From contig JAPVLO010000059.1 of assembly GCA_027257055.1 (NCBI GenBank), positions 1,550,001 through 1,614,000 of the forward strand: a stretch of DNA of 64,000 nt. The letters run 5' to 3'. Positions 1-11,283 of this stretch are shown here, piece after piece (position 1 is the stretch's first letter; the number at the start of each line of letters is the position of its first letter). The notes beneath the pieces were generated by a model that was not told the DNA's origin, did no database searches, and saw only the letters and a program-made list of their open reading frames with translations. This stretch comes from Cephalopachus bancanus (Eukaryota; Chordata; Mammalia; Primates; Tarsiidae). The position numbers and the translations under genes were made by a program.

Positions 1-540
1 ACTGGTTTTATGCATTTATTTGTAACGCGAAGAGAAGCAGGCTTAAAATAAATAGTTATAAAAAGACCTCAGCACTTTGCACACACATCCTTGGTTCAAT
101 AACTACAACATGGAGAAACTCTTCTGGAAACCTCAGAACTCAAACTAAATTAGGTTGGGTTTCAAACACCTGTCAGAGCCTCTGTTCTCACTCTTGGAGC
201 AATAAACTACTTTTGCCCAAACTCTCCTTTTTCTAGCTGTGTCATCCCACACATCTCTGCCACAAACTGCAAGTCAGGACCCTCTGAGGAGTCTTGCATA
301 AAACCTTTCCTTTTAGAACCAGGGTCCTTTGGATAAGCCCACAAATAGATTTTAGAACCACCTTTACCATGAATATCATGCCTTTGGGTACCCTCACATT
401 CTCCCTCCACCAGCCTCTTTCTTTGGCATGCCAATTGTCTTAGGGATCCTTGAGGTTTTCTTAGCAAGTGAAGAATGGTGGACAGGATGTTTCCCATTGC
501 CCAGCAGCTTGTCCGCTTTATTGATTTACTACTTAGTTTG
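1..540 (-). pseudogene. Possible transcript 3' end or retrocopy with 96-codon ORF, unrecognised
   Basis: On the minus strand an ORF runs from 497 to 207 (96 codons; starts MGNILSTILHLL, ends LEKGEFGQK, then stop). It is followed by about 190 bp of 3'-UTR-like sequence and an AATAAA signal at 20-15, close to the window edge, so a cleavage site would lie at or beyond base 1. The middle of the ORF (KIYLWAYPKDPGSKRKGF) is basic and looks protein-like. I do not recognise the family and see no transmembrane segment or signal peptide. It could be the last exon of a gene, a decayed processed pseudogene, or a chance ORF in a non-coding transcript. No clear splice acceptor precedes it. Confidence 0.3.
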
Positions 541-778
541 AAAGCATTGGTGTGACTTCTCAGTGCTGGAGGAAAGACATAGGAATACCTGTTATTTTGA
601 GGACATTTAAAGCATTTAGTCCTGCAGTTGCTATGCCCCTTAGGAGAAATCCTGTACTCAAAGGCTGCATCCCACTGAATTTATGAAGAGAGCTGTGGGA
701 TAATGGATACAGATGTCATACTGCTATTAGAATGAAGGCAAATGCTATACTGCTGTTCGATTGTAAATTCTTAATTTA

Positions 779-1440
779 TTTATTCAGTCAATATATTCTT
801 ACACAGAATTTACTACTCCTTTGCTAGATGCTGGGGGTATAGGATAAAGATGAGAGTCAATTTCTAGCCCTCATGAAGCGTGCATTCTAATGAGGAAGAT
901 GGAGTAAACAAATAACATGTTTTTTGGATGTGCTAAGAAGCAGAAATAAAATAAGCAAAAAAGATGTCATCAAGAGTGCTGTGGAGGAGGCTCACTTTAG
1001 ACTGTGGACAGAGGAGACCTCTTGAAGGAGATAGTATTTTAGTTGAGACCCAGACCTTGAGAGAAAACCATCTAAGACAAGAACCAGGAAAAGAACATTC
1101 GAGGCAGAGGAAAATAGTCAATGTAAAGGCACTGGAGCAGGAAAGAGCTTATTGTATTTGAGATTTTAAAAGGAAAAGTCATCTAGTAAATGGGGAATAT
1201 GGCAAGGAAAGAGGATAAGGAGACTTAAAGAAGTGGCAGACACTAGGTACTAGAAATGTTAATATGCTGTAGACAGGGTGTCATTCTATGTACAATAAAA
1301 AAATTAAAAGATTTGAAATAAGGAATGATGGGCTCCAATTGACTCCTTTCAGTGAAAATATGGCTAATGTGTAAAGAACAAATTGTAAGAGAACAAGCAT
1401 GGAAATGGAAGCCAAGAGGAAGGGCCAAGAGGCTGCTAAC
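779..1440 (-). repeat. L2 LINE remnant, antisense
   Basis: The stretch reads like the reverse of an L2 3' region: a TTTATTTATTCAGTCAA-type start, then a GATGCTGGGGGTATAGGAT-like core, CTCATGAAGCGTGCATTCTAATG, and later ACATTCGAGGCAGAGG and AAAGGCACTGGAGCAGG. These blocks come in the order expected for an antisense L2 3' part. Short ORFs on both strands inside it are decay products. Confidence 0.6.
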
Positions 1441-1647
1441 AAAGTCAGGCAAGGAACAATGATGGTTTGACCCAGGGTGGATGTAGAGGAGCAAGAACAG
1501 AGAGACAGGTGAAGAGATAGAGGGACAGTCTCAGAATATGAAGATGTACTAAGGGTAGATGATAGGTTTGGTGCTTGGAGGGATTCCTACAGTTAACACT
1601 GTAAATGGAATAGGTACTTAATAAACATTTGCTCTGAAGTGAACTAA

Positions 1648-1715
1648 ATTTGGAGTTTAGGTTCAAGTTCAACCTTTGTTCACCTATGGGCAAATCCCGA
1701 ACCTCTCTCAGGGCA
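1648..1715 (+). repeat. MIR SINE fragment
   Basis: A short MIR core: GGAGTTTAGGTTCAAGTTCAACC followed by GGGCAAATCCCGAACCTCTC, matching the tRNA-derived MIR core order. Too short for subfamily assignment. Confidence 0.45.
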
Positions 1716-1761
1716 GGTTGAAGGAGATGGCAGATCTGCAAATCCTTTGTAAGTGACCATT

Positions 1762-2165
1762 TTCTTAGTCCATTTTCTGCTGCTATCACAAGATACCACA
1801 GATTGGGTAATTTATACAAAACAGAGATGTATTTGGCTCATGATCCTGGACACTGGGAAGTCCAAAAGCATAACATCTGGTGAGGGTCATCTCTTGGCCG
1901 AGGAGTAGAAGGAAAAGTGAGCGCAGGAGGCACAGAGGAAAGTGGTGAACTTATCTTTTTTTTTTTTGAGTTGGAGTCTCACTCCATCTCCCAGGCTGGA
2001 GTACAGTGAAATTTAACTTTTTATCAGGAGCTCATTCCTGTGATAATGGCATAAGCTTGATTCCATTCAAGAGAGCGGAACCCTCATAGCCTAATGACCT
2101 CTTAAATACCATTATACCATTACAATGGCAATTAAGAGTTTTGGCAAAGACATTCAAACCACTGA
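1762..2165 (-). mobile_element. MST-type MaLR solo LTR, antisense, with Alu inside
   Basis: It begins TTCTTAGTCCATTTTCTGCTGC with ACCACAGATTGGGTAATTTA, continues with CTGGGAAGTCC and ATCTGGTGAGGG, and ends GACATTCAAACCA. This is the order of an MST/MaLR LTR read in reverse. No internal retroviral sequence is seen, so it is a solo LTR. A short Alu piece (about 1954-2010) interrupts it. Confidence 0.65.
1954..2010 (-). mobile_element. Alu fragment, antisense
   Basis: A poly-T run followed by GAGTTGGAGTCTCACTCC and CCCAGGCTGGAGTACAGTG, the 3' end of an Alu in reverse. It is about 57 bp long and interrupts the MST-type LTR. AACTTATC before and AACTTTTTATC after may be the remains of a target-site duplication. 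Confidence 0.7.
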
Positions 2166-2169
2166 AGTG

Positions 2170-3588
2170 GCCAACCACCCAGATGGAGGAGTCATAGTGA
2201 GGGTTGACATTTCTGGAGATTTCAGTGCCCATATTGATTTTACGAAGGGTTCTTGGTATTCACTGAGCAGGGCTTGGTGCAGGTGACCAGGAAAACCTTG
2301 CATTTTATGTCTGCCTCTACCCCAGCTTTGAGTTGAACTCCCTGCAGACCTTTCCTGGAACAGAAAAGCAGCTAACTCTCCTTGACCTTTCATGATTGAC
2401 TTTAGATGATTTTGTCCAGAGCCTTGTCAGTTCAGATGCTAATTTGGCTGATGGACAAGAAGTTTGTGGGAACCAGACTGATACCACAGACCCATCTCAG
2501 GAAAATCAAAGAGCAGCCCAGGGGCTTTTAGAGCCTCATTCATCATAGAGAGCATTTGGGTATATGGTTAATTATATGCTTTATTATGAATGCAAATTTG
2601 TGCTGGAAGCAGATACAGTGTATGTTAGCATTTAGCTTTAGTTAATGAAGTTGGGTTAAGCATTCAATATATCACTGAGCTCAAAATTTCTCCTCTTGGC
2701 TAGAACAACGTGGTGTGGAAAACTGAGGGGTGATGATATCGGGGGTGAGAACACACTCTACATAGTGAGCTTCTTCCTTGTGACTCTGGCACGTCTCCAG
2801 TGCTGCATTGTGTTTGTGTCGTTTTAATGTGAGATCATTTTCAGTGGTATAAAACCCTGGGCATGTGATAAAAGAGAAGTATTGTTGTGATTACTTATTA
2901 GCATAATCAGAAAGAGCCCCTGTGTGGGCCCCAATGAGGCCAGCAGGAGCCCTGTGGTTTCTTTTAAAAGTCTTCATATTTTAAGAAGAAGAAAAGGAAG
3001 CTGGCATAAAATTGCCTTCAGCACGTCTCACTCAGCTTAGTACCTAAGTTAAAGCATCACTGATAACTTTTAAAATATAGAAGATAAACAAACTTATGTT
3101 TGACCTTTGCTATAAAGAAAATCATCTATTTGCTCTGCTCCCATTGGTATTAGAGAAGCTATGCATGTAAATCCCTGACACATCAATGAAATAATAGATT
3201 CCTAGGCGGGCCCTTTAATTTTTATGTCATAGCCACCTTATACATTGGGCTGAACAAAGGGGGGAAAAACAATGTCCTCTGTAAAGAAAAACTTAGGTTG
3301 ACCCTGATTCTTCAACATTCTTCCTCAGAACCCAATTCTGGAGACTGGGTACCCAAGAGGGTCTGGTAGGGCAGGAGTTGACCTGCCACATGGGGACAGT
3401 CACCAGAGCCCCATGCCATCCAGAAACTGATTTGATAGCTTGCCTGTGTCCTTTCCCTTTCTTCCTTCAACCGAGGCCTCAGTTGTTCCCCTCTGTCCTC
3501 TATTGAGTATTAACAGAAGCTTCTGCTTTCTTGAGATGTTTTATAGCCTTGATGGGGCAAGCAAGAAACTGCTTTTCTTGAGTACTAA
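2170..3588. other. Unique or unclassified DNA
   Basis: Mixed-composition sequence with no ORF of note, no CpG cluster and no repeat that I can name with confidence. AT-rich patches lie near 2570-2660 and 3000-3130. Confidence 0.5.
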
Positions 3589-3589
3589 C

Positions 3590-3750
3590 TAAACACTATC
3601 CACATGCTCGGTGCTTGAATGCAATGTTTCATTCACTTCTCACAATGGCCTTACTGAAACCAGTGTTCCTAGGATTTCCAGATTTCAGATGAGAAAAACC
3701 ACGGGTACACAGCTGACAAGAAAAAGTGACTTTTAAGTCAGACTGATCCC
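3590..3750 (-). repeat. MIR SINE, antisense
   Basis: TTTCATTCACTTCTCACAATGGCC followed by TTTCAGATGAGAAAAACC and ACACAGCTGACAAG. This is the reverse complement order of a MIR 3' half. Confidence 0.5.
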
Positions 3751-4264
3751 AAAGTTGAATACTCTAAACCAAGAGGTGACAAACTTCTTCTTTTAAGAAC
3801 ATGTGAAAGAAAAACAGAATCTCGGGACCCCGAACTCACTCTGTCATAGGGCAAGTTAAATTTTGGAACTGAGTCACCAATAATACCTTCATTTTGTTCT
3901 CAAATAGATAGCTATAATCACAACCCCTGTCATAGCCTCATGTAGGGCAACACACACTCAGTGACAGAGCACATCCTGAATATGGCCCCAAGCAGGGGAT
4001 TGGACAGAGGAGGGGCCCTGGGGTGGCCAACCCAGGATGTTCCATTCTCCTCGGGCTCCACATATGGGGGTACAGGTCATGCTAAGACCATGGGTGAAGT
4101 GTTCTCTGTGCCTGCTAACCACATCTTGAAGCTATGCATAGTGAATGTTCTCATGTACCCTTCCTTGAGGCAGCCAGCACTACTGGGCAGGTTCAGAATA
4201 GATCAGGTGCCCCTAGATCAATGCCCATAAACTTTGGTTACCTTTTTTCACCTTTTTTCATTAT

Positions 4265-4625
4265 AATACTAAAAATCCCACCCCTATAGAGAATTCACAG
4301 CCATTTTGTGTACATGCAACTTATGACTAAGTGTGGTCTCACACTGTGCCCATACACTAGAAACCCTGCCCTTTTCACTTAACCCCATACTCTGCCACAT
4401 AAAATGCTATATAACCTGTGTGCCTTTTACAATCAGGAGTGGTTTTTTTCTGTCCAGCCAGCCGCTCCTGGACCCCCTTCCCTGCAAGTAAGTTCCTGAA
4501 TAAACCCCATGTCTTATCCTTGGTCTCTAGGTCATTTCTTTGGCCGCTCAGATACAATGCCTTTCCTTTTGCAGTATTTGGGGATCCTGTAGACAACTCA
4601 CTTCTTCTCCTCTCTTTTCTCACAT
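4265..4625 (+). repeat. LTR-like unit with TATA box and poly(A) signal
   Basis: A TATA-like ATGCTATATAACC (about 4408-4420) lies about 90 bp before GAATAAACCCC (AATAAA at about 4499). GTCTTATCCTTGGTCTCTAGG follows, then a GT-rich tail. This spacing is typical of the U3/R end of an endogenous retroviral LTR. Family not assigned; no coding retroviral sequence adjoins it. Confidence 0.4.
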
Positions 4626-4652
4626 ATTCGCCTAATATAAAATGTAGTTTCA

Positions 4653-4961
4653 GCCGGGCTCAGTGGCTCAGCCTGTAATCCTGCACCTTTGGGAGGCTGA
4701 GGTAAGTGGATTGCCTGAGCCTGTGGGTTCGAGACCCGCCTGGGCAGCGAGACCTCATCTCTACAATAAATAAAAAAATCAGCCGGGCCTGGCAGCGTGT
4801 GCCTGTAATTCCGGCTACTCGGAAGGCTGAGGCGGAAGGATCGCTGGAGCCCAGCAGGTCGAGGCTGCGGTGGCCAGGAACGGCCACTGCACTCTAGTCT
4901 GGGTGACAGAGTGAGAATCCAACACAAAAAATAAAATAAAATAAATAAAATAAAATAAAAT
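4653..4961 (+). mobile_element. Strepsirrhine-type Alu SINE, full-length dimer
   Basis: It starts GCCGGGCTCAGTGGCTCAGC. It has the left arm, the linker CTACAATAAATAAAAAAATC, the right arm with GCCCAGCAGGTCGAGGCTG, and an ATAAA-rich tail. The 16-bp target-site duplication ATAAAATGTAGTTTCA is perfect at 4637-4652 and 4960-4975. B-box-like GGTTCGAGACC is intact. A well-preserved, rather young copy. Confidence 0.92.
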
Positions 4962-4975
4962 AAAATGTAGTTTCA

Positions 4976-5281
4976 CTGAGTGTGAGACAATGCATAATTG
5001 ACCTTTTCCCCGCCCCCCTTTCACATGTAAACTGTAGATTCATGGAGGCTGATCAGAGCCTCACAAGAATGTAACCATCTGCCTCACTGTGTGCCCTCCC
5101 TTTCATCCTCCTTCTGCTTTCTCTATCCTCTTTAAATACCAAAATTCTCAAAACCCCCTTTGGAAAAAGCATAGGTCACAGATGCTCCTGTGATTTGTGT
5201 TTTTTCTTGGGCACATTCTCAACCTTGGCTAAATAAACCTCTAATCAACCGAGACCTGCCTCAGTCACTTTTTGGTTTACA
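4976..5281 (+). repeat. LTR-like 3' end (ERVL-like)
   Basis: It ends with CTAAATAAACCTCTAATC followed by GAGACCTGCCTCAGTCAC and TTTTTGGTTTACA. This poly(A) signal plus R/U5-like end resembles an ERVL-class LTR. The 5' limit is unclear and the family is not assigned. Confidence 0.4.
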
Positions 5282-5532
5282 GGCACATAGTAAATATTTT
5301 TGGCTCTGCAGGTCACGTAGTATTTGTTGAAACAACTAACCTCTGTTCCTGTAGGGGGAAGGCAGCTGCAGACCAAATGTAAATGACAGGTGTGATCATG
5401 CTCCACTAAAAATTTATTTACAGGAAAAGTGGGTAGCCAGATAAGGCTGGTGGGCCATAGCCTGTCAACCTCTGTTCCTAAATGGCTATTTCTGTTCAGT
5501 TCTCCCAAGCTCTTTGATGAAGATCTCAGAGT

Positions 5533-5740
5533 TTTGGAGTCTGACAGAGCCAGACTCACATCCAGTCTCTGCCACTTGCCTGCAATGCAATGTTGGAGAA
5601 ATCACTTAAGGTCTGGGAGCTTAGTTTTCCTCATCTGTAAAATGAGTAGACAGGCAGCCTAAGATGGGAGTTGTAAAAACCAAATGCAAGAATGAATGTG
5701 AAGTATGAATACGGAGCTCAGCACTGGGATAGCTGTTGAA
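5533..5740 (+). repeat. MIR SINE
   Basis: GGAGTCTGACAGAGCCAGAC, then CAGTCTCTGCCACTTGCC, TTAGTTTTCCTCATCTGTAA and a degraded tail: the MIR core and 3' part in sense order. Confidence 0.65.
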
Positions 5741-5902
5741 TTGTGAAATCCAGATCTGCCAAGTGTGTTCCTGCCTCTAGGGAAAAACATCCACTTAGGC
5801 TTGTCTTCAATTAGCTGATCTCTCTCAGACCTGGCAGGGAAAATTTCTGGGGCCATGTGCCACCTTTTGGTCCTTGCTCTGCCTCCATAAGAATACTGTG
5901 GT

Positions 5903-6191
5903 AGCCAGGCTCAGTGGTTCAACCTATAATCTCAGCACTTTGGGAGGCTGAGGTGAGTAGATTGCCTGAGTCCATGGGTTCGAGACCTGCCCAAGCAACT
6001 TGACAAGACCTCGTCTCTACAATAAATCAAGAATTAGCTAGGTGTGATAGCGCACACCTGTAGTTATGGCTACTTGGAAGGCTGAGGTGGAAGGATCACT
6101 GGAGCCCAGCAGGTCGACACTGGGGTGGCCATGAGTGTGCCACTGCACTCCAGGCTGGGTGACAGAGTGAGACTCCAACTCAAAAAAAAAG
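5903..6191 (+). mobile_element. Strepsirrhine-type Alu SINE, full-length dimer
   Basis: AGCCAGGCTCAGTGGTTC through CTCTACAATAAATCAAGAAT and GCCCAGCAGGTCGACAC to GACTCCAACTCAAAAAAAAA. The flanks GAATACTGTGGT and GAATACCATGGT form a target-site duplication with two differences, so it is older than the copy at 4653. Confidence 0.9.
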
Positions 6192-6199
6192 AGAAAGGA

Positions 6200-7012
6200 A
6201 TACCATGGTATCAAGGAACCAAAGTCAGGAGCTTACAATGGAAATTCAAGCTCCAGGTCCATGGGGTCCAATGTTAAAGCACAAAGGAGGACACAAAGCA
6301 TATTTAAAAGCCTTCTAGAGGTGGTAAGAGACTCAAAAAGTCCCTCACTCTTTTACACTTGTAAAGAGACCCCTGCTGGATTCCCAGTTCTAATCCCCAT
6401 GAAAAGCTACAGGGCTACAACAAGGCATCTGGTGCGTTGACTCACTTCCTTTTTTTCCCTATAGCCTCTGGCATAAAAACGCAAACCAGAGAGACTCTTT
6501 AGAATTTGCTTCTGCAGTGCTTTTTCTGTCAATCAGCTGCTGACAGTGGAAACATAAAGATGGTAACATGACACAATTGCTGTTAATATCTTTACTTCTG
6601 GTATGATCGTCCTAGAGGAACCACAGTCATCAGCTTTTTACTCATGGCTCCCCAGGGCACAGAACAGTAGGCAATTAAACTACAGAATTTGGTTGAAATC
6701 ATGCCAATGGTGGTGATGAGAAAGCAGCGGGCTGGGCAGGCTTGAGTCCTAGCAGAGCCTCTCATAAGCAGGTCAGTAGAGTTGGGGAGTGGGTCATTTT
6801 GTCTAACAATAGTGTTGTGCACATTTATCTGTTGTCCTTTACTGGGACAAGCAAACAATGAATGATTCATACCTTTTCTCTTATCACTTGCTGAGTAGAT
6901 TAACCCCCAAAGGGCATTACTTATTTGCTCACAGAACTGAAAGTCTGTAGGCCTATTGATCTCAGGTATAGCTGGATCCAGGAGCTCAAATCGTGATACC
7001 AGGGCTTAGTCA
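6200..7012. other. Unique or unclassified DNA
   Basis: No recognisable repeat or gene. A minus-strand ORF at 6592-6870 has no family resemblance and no splice context. Confidence 0.45.
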
Positions 7013-7042
7013 CTCTCCTCTCTCTCTCTCTCTCTCTCTCTT
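7013..7042. repeat. (CT)n microsatellite
   Basis: A CT dinucleotide tract of about 30 bp followed by an imperfect pyrimidine-rich stretch to about 7075. Confidence 0.9.
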
Positions 7043-7439
7043 TCTGTTTCTCTTTCTCTTCCCCTCTCCCCAGCTCTGGAAGGCTGTTGGATTCTCCCAC
7101 TTTCCAAGCTTCTTAAGTAACATAAACACTCTGACTTACAAGTGAATTCTGCTATAGGCCGAGGACCTCCCTGGGACTCTAAAAGGACATGGTATATTTT
7201 TTATGCAATAGTGCTGGAAGCATGGAAATCTTCTGAAAAGCCTACCTCTAGCTGGCTTTTGCTTAGGATAATCTGTCTAGAGAAAAAGGCCTGGGAGATG
7301 TGAAGTCTCAGGACATTACCATGAAGTTCCTTTTATCGCTGCAGTGTTGGAAAGAGAAGGTGCAATGTCCCTAATTCTCATGCTTGTTGATTGATCTTCC
7401 TGCTACACCTGATCCTAACATGGGCTCTGCAGTTTGCAG

Positions 7440-7930
7440 AGAGGGGGCTGGGTCATCATTCTTGCTCTGCCCCTTACAAACTGAGGGACCTTGAACAAGT
7501 TATTTAACATCTCTGGGCCGGGCTCGGTGGCTCAGCCTGTCATCCCAGTACTTTGGGAGGCTGAGGCAAGTGAATTGCCTGAGCCCATGGGTTTGAGACC
7601 CACCTGGGCAACTTGGCGAGACCTCATCTCTACAATAAATCAAAAAATTAGCCAGGCATGGTGGCACATACCTGTAGTTCTGGCTACTCGGAAAGCTGAA
7701 GTGGAAGGATTGCTGGAGCCCAGCAGGTCGAGCCTGCGGTGACCGGGAGCATGCGACAGAGTGAGACTCTGACTCAAAAACAAACAAAAACAAACAAGCA
7801 AACAAACATCTCTGGGTCTTAGTTTTCTTACAGGCAACTCCTGTCTCACAAGGTGGTAGGTGAGAATTAAGAGAAAGAATACACTTAGCATGATGTCTGT
7901 CACCTACAAAGTACTCAATAAATATCAGCT
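7440..7930 (+). repeat. MIR SINE split by an Alu
   Basis: The left part (7440-7517) has GCTCTGCCCCTTACAAACTG and GAACAAGTTATTTAACATC. The right part (7808-7930) has TCTTAGTTTTCTTACAGG and AAAGTACTCAATAAATATC. Together they form one sense MIR, interrupted by the Alu at 7516-7804. Confidence 0.7.
7516..7804 (+). mobile_element. Strepsirrhine-type Alu SINE inserted in a MIR
   Basis: GGCCGGGCTCGGTGGCTCAG to GACTCTGACTCAAAAAC, with an ACAATAAATCAAAAAATTAG linker and a CAAACAAA tail. The perfect 12-bp duplication AACATCTCTGGG lies at 7506-7517 and 7805-7816. The right arm lacks part of the usual 3' region after GCATGCG, going straight to ACAGAGTGAGACT. Confidence 0.93.
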
Positions 7931-8167
7931 ACTATATAATTTGGTTGTTCTTGCTAGTACTTAATCTGTGATATGCACAAAGAGGAGAAGTAAGATTTTA
8001 ATATAAAAAGTTATCAAGCTCCTACATCTTTTGCAAACTACTATTGGGTCAATAGAGCCTTGGGGAAAGATTTGGTTTTTCTATTAGTTCCTCTGTTGGC
8101 CTTAATTATATATAATTACATAGAAAGGATAATGCATATTTAGTTCATTTCCATCAGGGACTCAACA

Positions 8168-8390
8168 GAGTTTGGTAGTTAAGACCATGACCTTTGGTAC
8201 AAGATACACTTGAGTATGAGCCTGGCTCTGTCATTTGTTCTACAATCTTGAGCAAGTTACTGACCCTCTCCAGCCTCAATTTCCTAGTCTATAAAATGGG
8301 AAGACTGATAGGATTCGTCTGACTGTGCTGTTGTGAGGATTAAGTTGTTGGTGATAAAGTACCTGGCATAATGTTTGCTCCATGGAGGGT
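8168..8390 (+). repeat. MIR SINE
   Basis: GAGCCTGGCTCTGTCATTTG, then GAGCAAGTTACTGACCCTC, CAATTTCCTAGTCTATAAAA and TTGTGAGGATTAAG. A nearly complete MIR in sense order. Confidence 0.75.
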
Positions 8391-8525
8391 GGTTTATCAC
8401 CACCATTATCACCTCATCATCTTATACATAGACCCTTGTCAACAGAGGTGTTGCTGTGCTTCATATAGTCTACAGATATACAGTTCTGTTCTGTTTGTCT
8501 TTCTTCCATTTAAAATGACTGTGCA

Positions 8526-9455
8526 GACTGGGAAAAAGTATTTGCCAACTCCATGTCTGACAAAGGATATACAGGAACTCAAATGTGCTGAAAGGAAAAA
8601 AACAAACAACCCCATTACAAAGTGGGCAAAATATATGAACAGACACTTCTCAAAAGAAGACATATGAGCGGCCAACAGATACATGAAGAAATGTTCAACC
8701 TCACTAGTCATCAAGGAGATGCAAATTAAAACTGCACTGAGATACCACCTAACTCCAGTCAGAATGGCCATTATCAATAACAAAAAATAACAGATGCTGG
8801 AAAGGATGTGGCAAAAAGGGAACACTTCTACACTGTTGGTGGGAGTTCCACAGCCTCTGTGGAAATCAGTGTGGCGATTCCTAAAAGCTCTAAAAAGTGA
8901 CCTTCCATATGACTCCGCAATCCCCCTACTGGGAATGTGCCCTGAAGAACTCAAATCACTCTATAAAAAGGATACCTGCACACATATGTTTATCGCAGCA
9001 TTGTTCACAATAGCAAGATCATGGAACCAACCATGCTGTCCATCAATAGAGAACTAGATTTTAAAAATGTGGTACATATACACAATGGAATATTACACAG
9101 CCATTAAAAAGAACAAAATCATGAATTTCACAGCAACCTGGATGGAATTAGAGTTTATAATACTGAGTGATCTCTCACAGAAACAAAGATCTGAGCATCA
9201 CATGTTCTCACTCATAAGTGAACCTTGAACAACTACCATAATATTATAAGAAAAGGATTGACAGTGGTGGGAAACTATGGGGGGGGGGGAGGGAGGTAGG
9301 ATTAATGGTAGTCAATATCTGTCTGGGGAAAGGGGGTACCCTCATCAACAAGGGTACCTGCACAATGCATATTTGTATACCTAACCCTTAACTGTACCCC
9401 ACAACTTTAAAATAAAAATATATATTAAACGATAAATAAAAAAATAAAAATAAGT
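8526..9455 (+). mobile_element. 5'-truncated L1 (ORF2 3' end and 3' UTR)
   Basis: The sequence encodes the L1 ORF2 C-terminal region in broken frames (GGTGGGAGTTCCACAGCC; CCATATGACTCCGCAATCCC; TTCACAATAGCAAGATCATG), then a 3' UTR with a run of 11 G at 9279-9289 and an AATAAAAATA-rich tail. A degenerate target duplication is visible: GACTGTGCA at 8517-8525 and GGCTGTGCA at 9456-9464. An ORF at 8794-9057 is a remnant of ORF2. Confidence 0.88.
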
Positions 9456-9469
9456 GGCTGTGCAATAAG

Positions 9470-10900
9470 TTTTAAAACTTATTACTATCTATATATATTA
9501 AGTGTATCACCAAAAAGGGTCTCCATGCTAGAAAAGAGAGGCTTAGGTTAGAAAAATGGGAGGAGGTGAATATAATGACTTTCTCAGGTTATTTAACACA
9601 ATGAGTGTTCTAGGATCCTTGGAGTTGGGGTTAGGAAGTCTACTACCAAGCCCTCTTTGCCAGATTTATTTCTCGTCCTTCTTTCTCTTTTCTTTTATTT
9701 CCTTAGATGGATAGGGAGGTGGTGATGTAGAGATTTTTACCCCTCCTTGAAGTTAAGCCATCTCTTTTTTTCTATGGCAGATGCTGGTAAAACACAAAAG
9801 TGCCCATTTGTTTCTTCCTGCTTATTCATTCTTGCAACAAAATAACAGGAGGATGGAGGATGGCACTATCAAAGGCATTTCTGTTCAAAGGGAAAACTCC
9901 TCAATGATGACTATTAACGTTGGAAGTTCCTTCTGCTTCTTTGACAGTGTAATCACTTTTCTCTCCTTGATTTTTGCCTGTATCCCTGAGGCACCTGAAT
10001 ATGAGATCGTTTTCCCTTTTTCAAGATGTGCCTGTTGCATAGAAAGCAGCAGAGGCGGCTCATCACAGCTGTGGGGCACACACAGGGCACGGTAAGGCCA
10101 CGCGCAGCTGAGTCTGAGCTTCCCCTGGTGTGAGGCATAACACTGCTGAGGCAGGGGAGGATTTTAAGAGGTCCATGGACAAAGCATCCAAAAACCCATC
10201 AGATCACACAGTGAAAACTTAGTCCCTTTCCACTTCTCTCTCAATCCTCAAGGAGCAGGATTCTGTCTGGTGCTGGGGTATTTTAACGCCTCTCTAACAC
10301 TTACTAATGTCCCTTTGCAATAAAGTGAGAAGGCAGGCCTCTGAAGAGGACTTTCATCAGGCAACTGTGGTATCCAGCAGGAATTTAATAACTTTTTTTG
10401 TGGTATTTATCCTTACATTTAGTTCTGTTTATGGTGAGGGATGCTGGTTTTTCATTTGCTGAGTAATTTTAAATTTCTTTTTCATGACATTAAAGAAAGT
10501 AAAATGACAGAGGAACTTGTTCTGTAAACAAATAAACAAACAAATGTAACTAAAAAATGAGAATCAAGTAAAAGAAAATATTCATTAAATAACATAAGTA
10601 TTACGTAGACATGGCCAAAATGTTGAGGGTTGGGACAGCTGGGGAGGATTGAAGTTTAGGAAAACTGCCCTTGGTGCAATGACAGACCTTTCTTCCTCGA
10701 GGCTCACTTCCAAAGCAAATCTACCTTCCCTTGAAGCCAGATCTCTGGATGTATTAGTTTGTGAGCATCTCTATGAATACACTAAAACGAGCTCTCTAGG
10801 AGAAAATGGTGCTGGGAAACATTTTAGCTTTAGTCTTCAGTTGTGAGTAAACAGATCCACCAGGCTCTTTCCCCAGGAAAGGGTCAGGGCAGCAAGGAGA
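9470..10900. other. Unique DNA with one exon-like ORF
   Basis: No named repeats. The stretch 9781-10091 is open in one frame (104 codons with the stop beyond), follows a polypyrimidine-AG (TTTTTTTCTATGGCAG) and ends at CACG/GTAAGG. The protein is unrecognised, so I do not call it a gene. Confidence 0.35.
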
Positions 10901-10949
10901 TGGAGCTTTGGAGTTGGGTCAACTTGGGTTTGCATCTTAGCCAGAAAGG

Positions 10950-11205
10950 TGCCATCATGAATTCTGGATTCACATCACCTGGATTCAAATTAAAGCTCTG
11001 ACGCATACTAACTGGGCAACCAAGGGCAAGTTGTATATCTTTGTGCTATAATTTTTCTATCTGTAAAATGGAATAGCAATAGAATGTATAGGGTTGTTGT
11101 GAAGATTGAATAAGTTAATAATATGGAGTACTTGGAAAAAATACCTAAAACATTATCTCATGGTAAGTACTCCATAAATATCAGGTACTATTATTATTGT
11201 CATCA
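10950..11205 (+). repeat. MIR SINE
   Basis: GGATTCAAATTAAAGCTCTG, ACTGGGCAACCAAGGGCAAG, TTTTTCTATCTGTAAAATGG, GTTGTTGTGAAGATTGAATA and GTAAGTACTCCATAAATATC: a long MIR in sense order. It ends in an imperfect ATT/ATC trinucleotide stretch (11190-11228). Confidence 0.75.
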
Positions 11206-11283
11206 TCAGCATCATCACCACCACCACTCCCTTGGCTACATTCTCTCTGAATCTCGTTTTACTTGTTTGTAAAATCAGGTTAT

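Noticed and set aside
8439..8954. 171-codon minus-strand ORF
   Set aside because: It is antisense to the ORF2 part of a truncated L1.
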